Assembly (NCBI RefSeq): GCF_001638985.1
Contig: NW_017265136.1
Coordinates: forward strand, 1,720,269-1,784,268
Length of the DNA: 64,000 bases
Source of the DNA: Phycomyces blakesleeanus NRRL 1555(-)
Taxonomy: Eukaryota > Mucoromycota > Mucoromycetes > Mucorales > Phycomycetaceae
Direction: 5' to 3'
Made by a program: the position numbers and the translations under genes. The notes under the pieces are model-generated. The model saw only the letters and a list, made by a program, of their open reading frames with translations. It searched no databases and was not told the origin of the DNA. Numbering within the stretch: the stretch's first letter is position 1; every line of letters begins with the position of its first letter. Below are positions 23,826 to 39,700 of the stretch, one piece after another.

Positions 23826-24026
23826 CATATAAATGTCGATTTTTGTGCACAGAATCACTATTTTCTATTATTGGGCAATATATGGATATGTACACATATA
23901 GACATACAAATGTACATGTATATAAATATATGTAGCATACTATTTTCTCTGCACTTCCTCTTGCCTATTCCCAAAGACTTATTATTTCTAAAAAAAAAAA
24001 AAAGACAAAACTGCTAGAATATAATA

Positions 24027-25083
24027 ATGGACAACGCTTTCTCGGAAAACCAACAACAGCAACATCAAGTACTCACTAGCCATGAAATCCAAGCCATGAC
24101 TGAATTCACGCAACACATCAATTGGCCGCTAAACATTCTACAAGAATTACGCGACATAGTTCATGTTCTGTCCCCTAAGCTTTGTATCCTTGTATGCTCC
24201 CAGGCGTCAATCGAGCTATTAGGTTACCAGCCCTCAGAGCTCGTTGGACACTTGTTTACCGAGTTCATTCACGACGGCGAGGCAGAAGTATTTGTGAGAG
24301 AATATTATGCAGCAATGAGCGCGATGAAGAGCTTACGGATCTGTTATCGAATGTTGAGAAAGGACGGCAAATATATTATTATGGAGACAAAGGGGCATTT
24401 CAAACAAAATCGCTTCTTTGGGTCTGCTCGATGTGTACCAACACGACCGGCTAGAATACTCGACACGTTTCTGGATTACAAAATGGAAAACGAGATATTG
24501 AAAAGGAAAATTGCTTTTCTTCGTCTAAACATTCGTGACACGGATGCTGAGATCTCAGAAATCACGGAGGGCTCAGATGGCTCCAAGGCTTCGAGAAATT
24601 ACAGTTTACAAAACCATGTCAAGGAAAGCGACTCGGATGAAGACTCCAACCGAGACAATAGTGGCAGCGACGTCGATTATGATTGTCATAATGATATTAA
24701 TTATGACGATCATTGTGATAATAACTATAGTAATGATTATAATATTGCTGATATTGATAATGGCGAAGATGAAGACCTAAAAAGACACAAAGCCGATGAG
24801 AAAAAAGACAATGGGTTTGTCCAAACTTGTCCTACATCAGGGGATATTGTACAAATCTTGCCAAATTCTTTCAACGTTCCAGGGAACGTGGTACCTATTT
24901 ATGACGCTTCCTCCTGTCAAGAAAGAAAATATTCAGACGATAATCTTTTAATGGAGCTTAGAAACAAGGTTCTAAACGCGCCAAACTTTATCAAGCTGGG
25001 CAAAAATGATCTAGCAATTGAAAACAACCAAGTTTACCCACAAAGAGCCGAGAAAAGGGTATGTATAATGAATTTCAAGTACA

Positions 25084-25115
<32 letters not shown>

Positions 25116-25475
25116 AACGTATAAAAATGACGATTTTCCATACTAATTGTGTGGGTGTGTTTTTTTGGCATTTTTACATTTTTACACTTTTGGACTTTTG
25201 CATTTTTGTACCTTTTCTATTTATTTATTTGGCGTGTGTACACTATAGAGATTTACAGACACAATTGAACAAAAAATATGTGTTGGCTGTAGTACAACGA
25301 ACGCACCAGAATGGAGAAAAGGTCCAAAGGGTCCAAAAACGTGAGTAGTTTTGGTTTATGTATACATTTACAAACTAATTAGATCTCATGAACAATATAT
25401 TGAATTAATTTCCCTTGTAGTCTTTGTAATGCTTGTGGACTTCGATGGGCCAAGGCAAGCAGAAAAAAATCGTGA
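24027..25475 (+). CDS. WC-2-like PAS / GATA zinc-finger transcription factor (392 aa)
   Basis: Exons: 24027-25058, 25249-25340, 25421-25475. A Gln-rich start is followed by one PAS domain at about residues 41-135 (ELRDIVHVLSP, ELLGYQPSELVGH, RMLRKDGKYIIMETKGHF). A charged linker then runs with an Asp/Asn-rich stretch (about 195-255). The C-terminal GATA finger is assembled across the last two introns: Cys355-x2-Cys358-x18-Cys377-x2-Cys380, with the WC-2-like loop [20 protein letters not shown]. The protein ends 12 residues after the finger. The PAS domain lacks the flavin-binding LOV motif (GRNCRFLQ type), so this is the WC-2 (Phycomyces MadB) partner type and not the WC-1 photoreceptor. Such proteins act in the nucleus with WC-1 to bind promoters of light-responsive genes. 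Intron 1 carries a CATA tetranucleotide run (25083-25110). Mucoromycetes often have several WC-2 paralogs, so which one this is cannot be said. Confidence 0.9.
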
Positions 25476-26282
25476 CTTCCCAAAGGCCCTACAAATCACC
25501 ATTTTTTGTATACGATTTGGCAAGTCAAAAGTGCAAAAAAAAAGGCTTATTTACATTACACTGAGGTAAGAACCAATACTCTTTGTTATTTGATAGGACA
25601 AAAATTTAAATTTTTCTCACTCACTTTGGTCTTTAAAGCAAAAACAAAAGCGAGCATGAATGAAATAGAAAAATTATAGCTAACATAACCATTGCTTTCT
25701 TAGTAAAACAAAAACTGGAATTCATTACAAAGCACAACACGGAATAGCGCATAACAACATTATAACTATAATTTACTTTGCTACATTATATCATATCATA
25801 TTTCACTACATTACACTACATTACATTTTGCTCAACTATATTATATATTATATACTATACTATACTATACCATTCCATACCATTAACACTGTAAAGATAT
25901 ACTTGCAATGCTTCATATGAATATCTTTTTATCACTAGCATCAATAAATAAACATAATTTGACTTTGACTTTTGGAATAAGTTCAAGATAAAGGAGTCGA
26001 TTCCCGAGATACTACAAATACACATGCACACACGCACACACGCACAGATAGCGAGGGAGAAAGAAAACAGTTGTGGTTACACACATCCTCTTTATACTTG
26101 GGTACGGGTGTGAGTGGGTCACATCGTCTGTTGGTGAAGAAAACGTGTTTTTATGTTTTGCACTGCTTTGCTTTGCTTTTGCGCTGCTTTGCTTTGCTTT
26201 ATTTCCAAAAGGATTAATCAACCTTTTTCTTTTACTGCTCAGTAAAATCTAGATTTTTCTTCTTCATATTTCTTTATTGAAT
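25476..26282. other. intergenic region between converging genes
   Basis: Contains ACTATACT/ACATTACACT-type simple repeats (25795-25870) and an ACACACGC run near 26025-26045. No gene seen. Confidence 0.6.
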
Positions 26283-26541
26283 TTATTTTTCGCCCTTGGC
26301 CATCCTATTTAAAACAAATATATCAGTACAGACTTTTGATAGATGTATGTCTGCAGATGTATACTTTCTAGACTTACTTGAAGGAGCCGTAAAGTGCACC
26401 AGAGAGTCCGATACCAAGACCAGCAAAGACAATGGAGACGATGAACTTATCTCTGGGACCCTTGAGCCAAAGAGGAGTATGTGAAGGGGCCTGGAAATGA
26501 CGTTGGTTGGCAAGGACGTGGTTGGGACGGTTGATAAACAT
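26283..26541 (-). CDS. COX7: cytochrome c oxidase subunit 7 (COX7/VIIa-like), 61 aa
   Basis: Exons on the minus strand: 26541-26378 and 26304-26283; the second exon adds only the last codons (KMAKGEK and stop). The N-terminus MFINRPNHVLANQRHFQ resembles the mitochondrial N-terminal region of yeast Cox7 (NKVIQLQKIFQ). It is followed by a PLWLKGPRDKF motif (PLWWRHPRSAL in yeast) and one membrane helix (FIVSIVFAGLGIGLSGALYG), then a short basic tail. The length of 61 aa matches the family (about 60). The subunit would sit in complex IV of the inner mitochondrial membrane. Short proteins are easily misassigned, but the start, helix and tail layout agree with the family. Confidence 0.72.
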
Positions 26542-26951
26542 TTTGTTAGAGTCTGGTGAGAAAATAAAAATCAGAAATCAAAAGAGTAAAAGAAGAAGAA
26601 GAAAAAAGAAAAGAAAAAAAAAGTGGGCCGTTTCTTTCATTTTTATATTCACTCGTGATGAGGTTGTGCAGTGTTCTCTTGTCGTACATGATTAGAACAC
26701 TAATTTTTACTTTTATTTTTATTTTTATTTTAGGGCATTTGTAGTCAAAGGAAGCAGATGTTTTACATTACATATACAAATAAGTATGTGTAGATGGGTT
26801 GGAGTGTAAAGAAGTGTAAGGAGGTGTGAAGGAGTGTAAGTACAAGTGCAAGTGAATATATAAAATGTCTAAGGAAGATGTACTTTTTTTATTATTATTA
26901 TCATGCTTTAAATATATATATTTATATGGAGTTTCTTTTTCGTTTCTTCTT

Positions 26952-29900
26952 TTAATGACTTCCACGTCCACCGCGTCCTCCACGGCTTCCACCGCGTCCT
27001 CCACGACTTCCACCACGTCCACCACGGCTTCCACCACGGCTTCCACCACGGCTTCCACCACGTCCACCACGACTTCCACCACGTCCACCGCGCTGTGCTG
27101 GTGCATCACCGTTCTTTGACTCCCGAGTGCGGCTGTGAATTGGGGTTGGTCGTGCAGCCTTTTTCGCTGATCGTGCAGCAACCATTTGTCTCTTTTCGTC
27201 ATGTTCAGCATCGTCTTCCTCCATGGCCTGTGCACGTCTTCTCTTGACACGGCTCATACCAGCATATTTATCACGTTTCTACATAATCCACAAATAAAGA
27301 AATAAAAATCAATCAGTCAGTCAGTCATTCAGTCATTCAGTCAGTCAATTAATGAAACTCTTTATATAATTAGGTATATTACACGGACTAACACACAAAT
27401 TCAATAATAGTAATAATACAATTATTCGATTTCTTCCTTTCTTTTCTTTTCTTTCTTACCTCTGGCTTCTTGACTTCCTCTGGTTTGATACCAAACTTGC
27501 TCTTGTGATCATTCTTGCCGATCTCCTTTGCCTTTTTCTTGTCCTTCTCTGTCTGGAACCAGGTTCTTGCAGGACGAGCATAAATTTCGTCGCTGTGAAG
27601 GATCAAATTCTCACTCTTACGGACTTCCATTTCAGCCTGTCTGATTGAGCGCTCTTCCTTCTCTTCACGCATGACATCCTGAATCTGAGGACCAAGATCC
27701 TCAATCTTCTTCTTGTATCGCTGAATTGTCTCAGGTGACACAACGCGATTCTTCACTTGTGAGTTTGTTGCAGATTTAATGGCCATCTTGAGCATCTTAC
27801 GATCAGATTCGCCAACAAGAGTAACAGATCTATAATACACACACACAAAAGGTATAGCAACAACAATAAATATATGTCCATTACACATAATAAATTACAC
27901 AAGCATATATGTGTGTAATAAAGATCCCTTCATTAACCATTCCAACTCACCGTCCATTGCGACCAGCTCTGGCAGTTCTTCCGACACGATGGAGATACTG
28001 TGCAAACTGAGTTGGCATGTTGTAGTTGATAACAGTCTCGATACCCTTGATATCAAGACCTCTGGCAGCCAGATCAGTGGCAAGCAAGTAATCAACTTCG
28101 CCATCACGGAAACGCTCCAAAGATTCTAGGCGCTGTTCCTGGGTGAGGTTACCGTGAAGTTCGGCAGCGTTGAGCCCCATGAGACCAAACAAGATCTTCA
28201 TTTGATGTGCGGCGGCCTTTGATCTAAAGAAGACGATCACCTTTTCCTTAAAGGTCTTTCTGCACATGGCCAACAAAACAGCCGAACGATCGGCTTCACG
28301 ATGGGCACGGATACGAACGAACTCTTGGACAAGTCGAGTGGCGGCCTGGTTGCTAGCGTCGACAAACAGGCGGACGGGGTGGTTGAGAGACATGCGGATC
28401 AGCTGGTCGACGTTATCAGTCATGGTAGCAGAGAACAGCATGGTCTGTCTGGACTTGGGGCATGATTTAATAATTTCACCCAATTCGTCTGCGAAACCAT
28501 CTTCGAGCATACTAAATTAACACATTAGACAAGAGTCGTTAGATGAAGAAAAAAGAAATAAAGAAGTAATAATAATATATGTATCCTTGATAATCCTTAT
28601 TGTACATATCCTTTCCTCTTTTTTTTCTTTTTACAACTTACCGATCAGCTTCATCCATAACCAAAATTTCACAGCTGTCAAGACCAAAGCCAGTAGAGTT
28701 TCTGACGTGATCGATCAAACGACCTGGAGTAGCAACCACAACATCGGGCTTCATCTTCAACTCGGCTTCCTGAGACTTGACACTCAAACCACCAACACAC
28801 AAACAGAAACTGATGTCGGTGTAGGAACCCAACTTGACAGCCACACTGTGCACCTGAGCGGCCAACTCACGAGTAGGACAGAGAATGAGAACACGGGTGG
28901 AGGCAGTCTGGCGAGGGCGGTAGAGAAGACGTTCGAGAATAGGAACAATGAAGGCAGCAGTCTTTCCGGAACCTGTGACGGCACCACCACAAATATCCTT
29001 ACCGAGCAGAGCAACAGGAATGGTGCGGGCCTGGATATCGGTGGGCTTGACAAAGCCCAGAGAAGCGAGTCCCTTGAGGATTGGGCGAGACAAGTTCATT
29101 GAAGAAAAGGCCTGGTGATCACGAGCTTCGTTTTCTTCTTCAGGAGCAAAGTATTCTCTTTTGCGCTAGAATACATATACATATACACAAAAGGGATATA
29201 TCCACACATTCACATATAAAACATACATAAAGAGGAAAGGAAAAGGAAAAAAAAAGTGTTGGTCGCTTTTTATTTTTATTTACATTTATATGTACATTTA
29301 TATTTATATTTGTATTTATATTTATATTTGTTATAGCACAAGTCAACACCTTGAAAGTATTGGTGCTCCTATTGATTATAATGATGATGATATATCTTAC
29401 CTCAGCTTCGGCTTTTGAGCTCTCGGTCTCTTCTTCCTCTTCATCGCTATCTCTGTCTGCATCCTCGACATTTTCTCCGTCAGATACACCTTCTTCTTCA
29501 GTATCGCTTGCCGAATTTTCTTCTTCCTCTTCTTCCTCCTCTTCTTCGTCTTCTTCAGCTCCACCACCGAAACCATCAGCAGCCAAATCTTCGTCGTCGT
29601 CTTCAACAATCGCATCTTCTACTTTATCTTCGTCATCGAGTTTTTCGTCTTCTAATTCCTTTGCAGCATTTGCCTTTGCTTTTTCCTTGTTCTCCTTTCT
29701 TTTTTTTGCGATAATATCATCAATTGAGACTCTAGGAACATCACCAGTCTATAAAATAGATCAAATATAGATATATAGTAGATGAAGAAAGGGTAAATAA
29801 CGTTTGTTCGTTTATTCGAATATGTGTGTGTGTGTCTGTGTCTGTGTCTGTGTGTGATGCACGTACCTGGCTTGCTTTAAGCATGCCTCTTGCGGCAGTG

Positions 29901-30130
29901 AAATCCCATGCATGGACAGGTCCGACGTTTCCTCCACCATCGTTGGCAAAAGTAAATCCGGAATCAAAGTCTGTAGGCTTCTGTTCCTTCTTTTGCTTCT
30001 TTTTTTCGCCCTTGACTTTCTTGGCCTTGAGTTGAGCCTCATCGTCATCGATCACTTCTTCTTCTTCGTGGATCATGACAGTATCATCGTCTTCATCGAT
30101 CGTCATAACAAAGTCATCGTGAATTGCCAT
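26952..30130 (-). CDS. DRS1: DEAD-box ATP-dependent RNA helicase Drs1 (DDX27), 797 aa
   Basis: Exons on the minus strand: 30130-29867, 29748-29401, 29165-28642, 28511-27951, 27829-27460, 27278-26952. An acidic N-terminal region of about 200 residues has long Glu/Asp runs. The helicase core then has the Q motif (GFVKPTDIQ, about 241-249), motif I (AVTGSGKT, 266-273), [16 protein letters not shown] (375-378), [13 protein letters not shown] and motif VI ([11 protein letters not shown], 553-563). The segment after the core ([32 protein letters not shown]) is characteristic of Drs1/DDX27. The C-terminus is an RGG/SRGG repeat tail, a common RNA-binding addition. The family works in the nucleolus on 60S ribosomal subunit assembly. 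The intron around 27310-27345 carries a CAGT-type repeat. Length is close to yeast Drs1 (about 750). Confidence 0.95.
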
Positions 30131-32249
30131 TTGTATTTAATTTATTGTTTCTGGATCGACCGGGAATGATTTTTCTTTTTTTGAAATGACACTTTCTAAT
30201 TTAATTAAAAAAAAAGACCTCCACGATTGATAAAAAAAAAACTTGCGTTTAGACTTTTTTTTGGTGTTAAAAAAAAAGTAGCTGTGACGGCTGTGACGGT
30301 TGAAGCTCTGTCTCTGACATTTATTTTATTTCTATATCTTTATTATATCTTTAAAAAGTTGGAATAGAAGCACGTGACCTAGACCCTTCCTTTAAATTCT
30401 CTGCAAATCTTCTTACCATTTTACAACCACACCACTTAAAGTTTACTATCCATTCAATAAACTGCTCGACTTATTTTTACATATTAATTGTGATGTATAG
30501 TGACTAAACTTTTAATAGCGAGGATGTGCATAAAACTTGAGGGGAGCGGGGGGAGCTCTACTTTCAAAAAGTATGCTAATTATCTATTAATTATAGGTCT
30601 ATGAATTCATCACAAAAAAGATGTGTGTGTCCGAATGAATTTGTGCGTGTGTGGGTGGATTTTGAGTACCAGACATGGGACAGCGGAGGTACAAATATTA
30701 AGAGAGGTAAATTGAATAGGAAGAAAAAGAAGGTCTTTATCGATTGGTATATACATATTATTCTATCTCTTTAATAAATAGCACTCTCACAGTATCTAAT
30801 TTTTCTAATTTAAAGGTACTAACCCAAAATCAGCTCCCAAAATCTCGAATATTACTTTAATTTTCTTTAATAAATAACACTCATAGTATTTATTTTTTTT
30901 AATATTGAGATACTAACCCAAAATCAATTATAAATATCTTAATTACAATGTAGTAGATATTTAAATAAAATTATAATTGAAATAAGAGGGTCAATTACTT
31001 GTTATCAAATAATAATAAAAAATTAAAGACTAATTGAAAGATTGCAATAAAGCAAAAATAAAACAAAATAATAAAATAATTAATTTGAATTTCAAATGTC
31101 AAGTATTTCTGGCAGATTGCAGGGCATTTTTAGAACTCAAACTGTCTAAGCTGTTTTTAGTAATTTAAAAACACCTGGGAGCGTGGCGTTTTTGTGAGGC
31201 TAGCAGTTTTCGTCCACAAAACAAAATGCGACGTTGTTTTAATTTATTGTTTCTCCTAATGTCGTATAATAAAAAAGGCAAAAGGTTCTCACTTCGGAAT
31301 TAAAAGCTTACTTTAGAAAAAACCGTACTAAACTGTCTACTTTTGTATGTGCTACAAATAAAGTAGCAAAAAATGTCGGCAAGTGAAAATTAAATACTGG
31401 GATTTCACATAGTGTTGCCCTTTGGTGTGTGTGTGCGTTTTTTTTTTTTTCAAAAAAAAAATAACTAAATCATCTTAACTTTGTTTTGTTCTATCTATGA
31501 TTTAGAGCTCGAGTTTTATTTTAGTTACTCCAAAGAAAAAGAGTAGGTACTCATTCAGATTCTACGTAGAAAACCAAATTCGGGCACTAGTCAATAAAAT
31601 TGCTTCGTAGTTGAAGACACCAAAATCCAAGAGCAGAATTTTGGTACATATTTTAATGTGCCAGTATTTTTAAGTTGAATAAGAAATCCAAAGGCTTAGC
31701 AAAATAAAATAAAGTAAAACAATAGATTCTGTGGCTCCTCACGACAAGCAAGATTTGTATAAGAAATGGTTATTCCTTACATATAGAATAGCGAAAACTA
31801 GATTTCACAGTAATATATGTTTCCATATTTATAAATTCTACGTCGCTATAGTAATTATATTCCAATAATATTATTTTTGAATTTAAAATTCTTGATAGAA
31901 CTCGATTGAATGAGTTCATAAGAGATGGGGAATTAATACCATTTATCTTGCAAGCTGTTTTCTTTAAGACACTAATAATATATTCAAATAAAGACATTTT
32001 TTTCTAATATACACCTGTACAATTTTTAAATTATAAGCTATCGTTTGTGACTGCAAGAGACTGGTGCACTCTTTAATGACATCGAGGTATTTCTACAACA
32101 TAAAGGAGAGATGGGCAAAGCCGAAAATCTATATTTAGGACGTTGAGAAACTTAGTGGTTGGTGGAGAAAGCATCTTTTTGGATGTACCGCTTTGGTTTT
32201 GGTCTTGTTGTTTTGTCTTGTCTCCTTGTACTGTCCTGTCCTGTTATGT
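30131..32249. other. AT-rich intergenic region
   Basis: Upstream of DRS1, then very AT-rich DNA with short internal similarities (for example the TTTAATAAATA..ACTC..AGTAT blocks near 30770 and 30865). A 75-codon minus-strand ORF (31770-31997) has an ATG but no recognisable domain. No supported gene. Confidence 0.5.
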
Positions 32250-32760
32250 CCTGTCTAGGACTTGCGTCGAAAAACCACTAGTATCTTGTTTGACACAATT
32301 TCCTTTGTCTTTGTAGATTTTTACGATGTATCCAAGAGGTTAAATAAATTGGTTTTCAAAAAGGATCTTCGCCACCATATCCAACATGAGGTCATTTCAA
32401 ATGAGTCTATAATAAATGTAGTCCCAAAGACGAACAATAAAGTAGCAGAGTTTGATGTTCTAACAACAATTCACTGCTATTGGAGAGTACCAAATTACTG
32501 CCACGATGAAGATCAAATTCAGGGGATTGCAATTTTGTACGCTTTGTCATTGACATCGTTTTCAAAACAGGCCAAAATTAGTATTGAGGTTGTGAATTTT
32601 CTTATGTGCCTAAACTAGGTGTCTATATGTTGCTGATTTTTTACATCCAGACAATTCACCATCGGGAATGCAAAGTTGTCCAAGTAATCAAAGCGGATGA
32701 CTACAGTGTCTTTGCAAATATAAGAAGAAGACCAAGACCAAGACCAAGATGTTAGCGACG
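32250..32760 (+). pseudogene. coding relic of unknown family
   Basis: An open frame of over 110 codons (to 32618) has balanced, protein-like composition (for example VAEFDVLTTIHCYWRVPNYC) but no ATG start. After its stop, another frame reads on with similar character (TIHHRECKVVQVIKADDYSV) up to a stop near 32753. This looks like one ancient coding region broken by a frameshift and lacking a start. I do not recognise the family; a transposon-derived gene is possible. Confidence 0.35.
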
Positions 32761-34463
32761 AATTTTTGAAGTAGCAATCAGGAATTTCTCACAATCGTCA
32801 GTGATTATGTTAGCCTGGATCACACGTTGCTACCGACGATTGTTATAAAGTTGCTTCGAATTTGAAAACTGTGTACAACTTATCTTGTTTGCTGCAATAT
32901 TTACAGTCAGTACGTCATTCTCACAATTGACATGAGACTTCGGTACAGGTATTTTCAAGAAATTGTTTCCTTCCGAAATTGGTTCTACATTAGTCTATGT
33001 CGTGTTGACAACTGAAGCGGGGCAAACAAAAGAAAAAAAAAGAACTGAGTGTTTCAATAACACAATAGATCAAAAACGGTAAAATATCAGTCGGTGCTGA
33101 CAAAAACCAAAAAAAAAAAAACGTAAGCTAAAATTGATTGGCTGCGACATTACTTCTTGGGAGCACTGTATGGAATAGCAATTATAGTAATCGCAGTAAC
33201 GAACGGCTGTGGTACCAGCATTAGTAGTATTAGTAGTACTAGTACTAGCAGTAGTAATGACAGTAACAACAGCAGTAATAGTAACAGTAATTGTGTATAC
33301 ATGTGTACATATATTTATATTTATACTTATATCTATATCGGTACGGATATGGTATGGATATGGATAACTAGAAAAGTTTAAGTTGTACTCAGAATTACCA
33401 AGATCCAAATAGATGGTAAGCTAACACATCTTTCTTATTCTTATTCTTATTCTTCATCATCTTCTTATTCTGTATTTGGCGTTTGCTGGAAATGGCCTAA
33501 AATAGATACATGTTTTGTCTGTATGTGTGTGGGTCTATTTTATGGTTTTAGGTATAAAACAAAATGCTTGTATTGGTGCATTTATTACAAAAAAATAACC
33601 TCTTTCTTTCTTTTGATCACGTCTTTATACAAATATAGAGCAACCGCAAGTATATATATATTTAAGCTTTGAAACAAACAACCAAAAATTCAAATCAAAT
33701 AAAACCATTATTCTTGTGTGTATGTCTGTGTGTTTGTACAAAATGTCATATTATTTTCAAGATGAATGAATAAAATAAATTAACAAATAAATAAAACAAA
33801 TAAATAAATTAAATAAATAAATATAAAGAATTAAAAGCAAAAAAAAAGCAAAAAAAAAGCAAAAGGATGTGTAAGCATATACATACGTTATTTCTTTTGA
33901 ATTTCTTATTTAAAGAAGTATTTAAAAAAGAAAGAATATATATAAAAGAAAAGGAAGTAGAAAATAATATAACAAGAAGAAAGTAAATAAATAAATAAAA
34001 GTTTGCATAAGTAATCAAGTGGGGGTTTTTTTTTGGTGCCTGAGTGTGTCTTTTTGTTTTCTTCTACCTCTTGGTTCTCTTTCTCTTTAGCTCTCTATAT
34101 ATAATGTATATACAGTTTGTGGAAGATTGTGTGTAAGAGTGTGCGTGAGAAAGAGAGAGAGAGCTAAAGAGAAATAGTTAGAGTTTGAGTTAGAGAAAGG
34201 GTGATGGTGAGGGTGAGGAGGGAAGGGTGTAATAATATGTCATGGTTCATATATGTTTCAGTATGCCCACATGTGTACGAATTAAGGAAAGAGGGAGAGG
34301 AAAAGGAAGAAGGGTAGATGGTTATAGGAATAGCAATAGTAGTAGCACTGGTAATTAGCAAGGTTACTAAATACTGGATACTAAATACTAGATACCAAAT
34401 TGGGAGGGGTAGAAATAAAAAGAGAGAGAGAGAGAATAAAAGAAGCATGAGGCTTGTCTCCTT
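32761..34463. other. intergenic region, no gene seen
   Basis: Simple repeats dominate: AGTAGT/ACTAGT words at 33215-33290, TTCTTA runs near 33430-33470, AAATAAAT runs at 33770-33825 and GAGA runs near 34150 and 34420. Low-complexity ORFs here are not credible genes. Confidence 0.6.
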
Positions 34464-36765
<2,302 letters not shown>

Positions 36766-39700
36766 TTCAGTTATGAAAGGAAACAAACAATAGAAAGTAT
36801 GGAAGTAAAAGTAAGAAAGAAATGTTTAAAGAAGAGAGATAGAGTATGGGTATTGTTGCTATTATTTATTATTTAAAAGAGAAAATAATATTATATATAA
36901 AAAAGGTATTTAATATTCAAGACAGCCAAACACCAAAATGGGGAAAGGAGGGGGGGTGGAATTTGAGTGGAGTAGAGTAGAGTGGAGTAGAGTGGAAGGT
37001 TTTTTTTTATTTTATTTTTATATTTGTATTATATTCTTATTCTGGATGTGCACTGGATTTGTCCAATCATTTTTGTCTGGTCTGTGTAAAAAAGAAAATG
37101 AAGCCCAAATTTTTCTTTTTTGTATACATTTTCCTTCTTCCCGTTCCTCCCAACCCATGCGAGCGATCCTCCAGCCGGCTGTTGAACCAATGCAAGCCAT
37201 TTATGACGTTATTCCCCGCACTTCCCCTTCCTCCCCTTTATTTTATATATATATTTATATATTTATATTGATTTTTCTCTCTTCTTCTCCTTCATATGCC
37301 CTTTTTTTGTATTTCCCGCCTCTTTATATAAATAATCATAATCTTTGGTTATTCAAAAGATTGGAAGAAAACTGGCTTTAGTATATATGTACTATAGATT
37401 TATATAAATATTCTAAAGTAAAAGGCACGCTCAAAAGACAAGCAAGTTGAAAAGATTATAATTGAATTCTCTTTAGTATCTTTATACCAATAAAATAAAC
37501 TGTATATATATAAATCGAAAGATAAAATGTGAATGTGAATATATATGTATATAAAAGTCGATCTTTCTCACGTAGCCAAAGGGCTAAATATATTAGGATC
37601 TTTGGCTTTTGGCTTTTGTATATATATATATATATATTTATTTATTGTCCACAAGGTGGTACTTGACTGTTGTAGACAGAAATCATCTTATAGAAGCGAG
37701 ATTTCCAATGAATCGTTATTGGTTCCCGTTTGTAGTGTATTCTTTCCCGAGGTATTGCCTTTTATAATGCAATTTATACAGCAAATAATTCAGCTCACCT
37801 CCCAATTTCCCAGGTTCTGTGCTCCCCGCGTTCTTTAATTACAATACTTTAAAAAATAAATAGGGACCGAAGGGTCCTCCGGTTTCGCCCTCAGTCTCTA
37901 CTAAAAGAAAATTTCTTTTGATTTTATATAATTTTTTTTTTTTTGGTTTCTCCCCCACCTCCCAAGCTTCATTATGTAACACGTCTTTCTCCATGGTTTC
38001 CCCACACTCTTGGGGACAAAACTAAGCCAATGAATCTCTATATCTTTTTGGTCTGGTCTGCTTATATATACAATATATTGTATTATATTATATTCACATT
38101 CACATTCACATTCACATTAGAATAACCGTCTTAATCGGAGTATTATTAATAATGAGAATCATAATAACTATACAGCTTTAAGCCAGAGCTCCGGGAAAAT
38201 GTCCTTTTCATTCATTTATTCATTCATTTGATTTTAGTCTTTCTAGTAAACAAGTCTAAATACACCTTACAGAACATGAGTTTTCTATTGTACATATGTT
38301 TGTATTTGTGTGGACATGTATTTAGTATAACTCTAATTGTTTCTTATACATTTTTTTGTACAGTCACAATTCAAAAAAGAAAATTATAATCATAAATTAT
38401 TGATCATAAATCATACTCATAGTCATTGTAATTAGTGTGGAACAAGAAATTCCAAAACAAGCAACAGAGAATATTTGATGACAAACAATCGAACGACAAG
38501 CAAAGCAAAGCAAAGAGAAAAAAGAGAAAAATGGAAATGGAAATGGAAAAAAAGAAGAAAAAGAAAGAACATACTGGATCATGTAATATTTTTATTATAT
38601 GTTTTTGGTTTGGTTTGAGAGAGGATGACCAATTGTTAATATGAATCGGTATAACAACAATGGTGTTTATTTAAACATGCAGTTGAAATAAAGCCACAAG
38701 CATATGATATCGAGCTACTTTTGGGATACGAGGAGAGAAGAGCAGACGAGGGACAGGCTGGAATAAATCGAAATAGTACATAAAAGAGAGAAAAAAAGTC
38801 ATTATGGACCAGAATAGAAAGACCTTGTACCCGAACATCTCCGTAGGGACCAAGGGGACCTTGCTTATCAAATGAGACTTATATTATTCTATTGTTATCA
38901 TTCAGTCAATAGCAAGCCAGCTGGTCAAAAAAATATTTTATTTGGTTTCCTTGTGCCTTGAGGATGACTTTCTTTATATTATATTATCAATTGAATGGCA
39001 GGAAAGTTTATTATTATCTTACACGACAATATTTCCCTTTTAGTCTCCCTTGTCCTGTCCTTGTGCCCATCCCACGACTTTATGTTTTACCGTCCTATTC
39101 ATTAAAAGACGGGAAGAATACACAAAATACGGGAAATTATACTAGCGCAGTCCAAAATAATAATAATAATATTGTGGCAATCTACTGTTAATCCTTTTTG
39201 ATTGATCTTGCCAAGATGTGGAAACATCAATATATCCTATATAAAAATAAAATCAGCCTGTTTGTGTTTGACTTTCCTTTTTTTTTTATTCTTTCGGTGG
39301 GTGTGCATAGATTGAAGCGCTGTGATTATCATAATCACCATCATTATCAATAATTAATATCGGTTTATTAAGGTATTAATCTATGGTAGAAAGTAACAAA
39401 AATCTAATATGTAATACAGTTGAACATATTTAATGCTAATATTTATATCTGCATTATTGTAGTATTAATAAATAATGCTAATCATAATACATGTACCAAA
39501 TCATTCCGCGGATTAAGAAAGCAATATTAATGATTACGATTATGATTACGATTATGATAATCTTAATGGTAATGGTAATGGTAATAATTAAGCTAAAATA
39601 TATCATAGCTGGAACAATAAATATATACATATACATATATTCAAAGGAACCTTGTGATATTCGTCTATTCAATCAGTCATTATCACTTTGTTTTATTTTG

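Noticed and set aside
29351..29770. Ser-rich plus-strand ORF
   Set aside because: It is antisense to the acidic Glu/Asp exon of DRS1.
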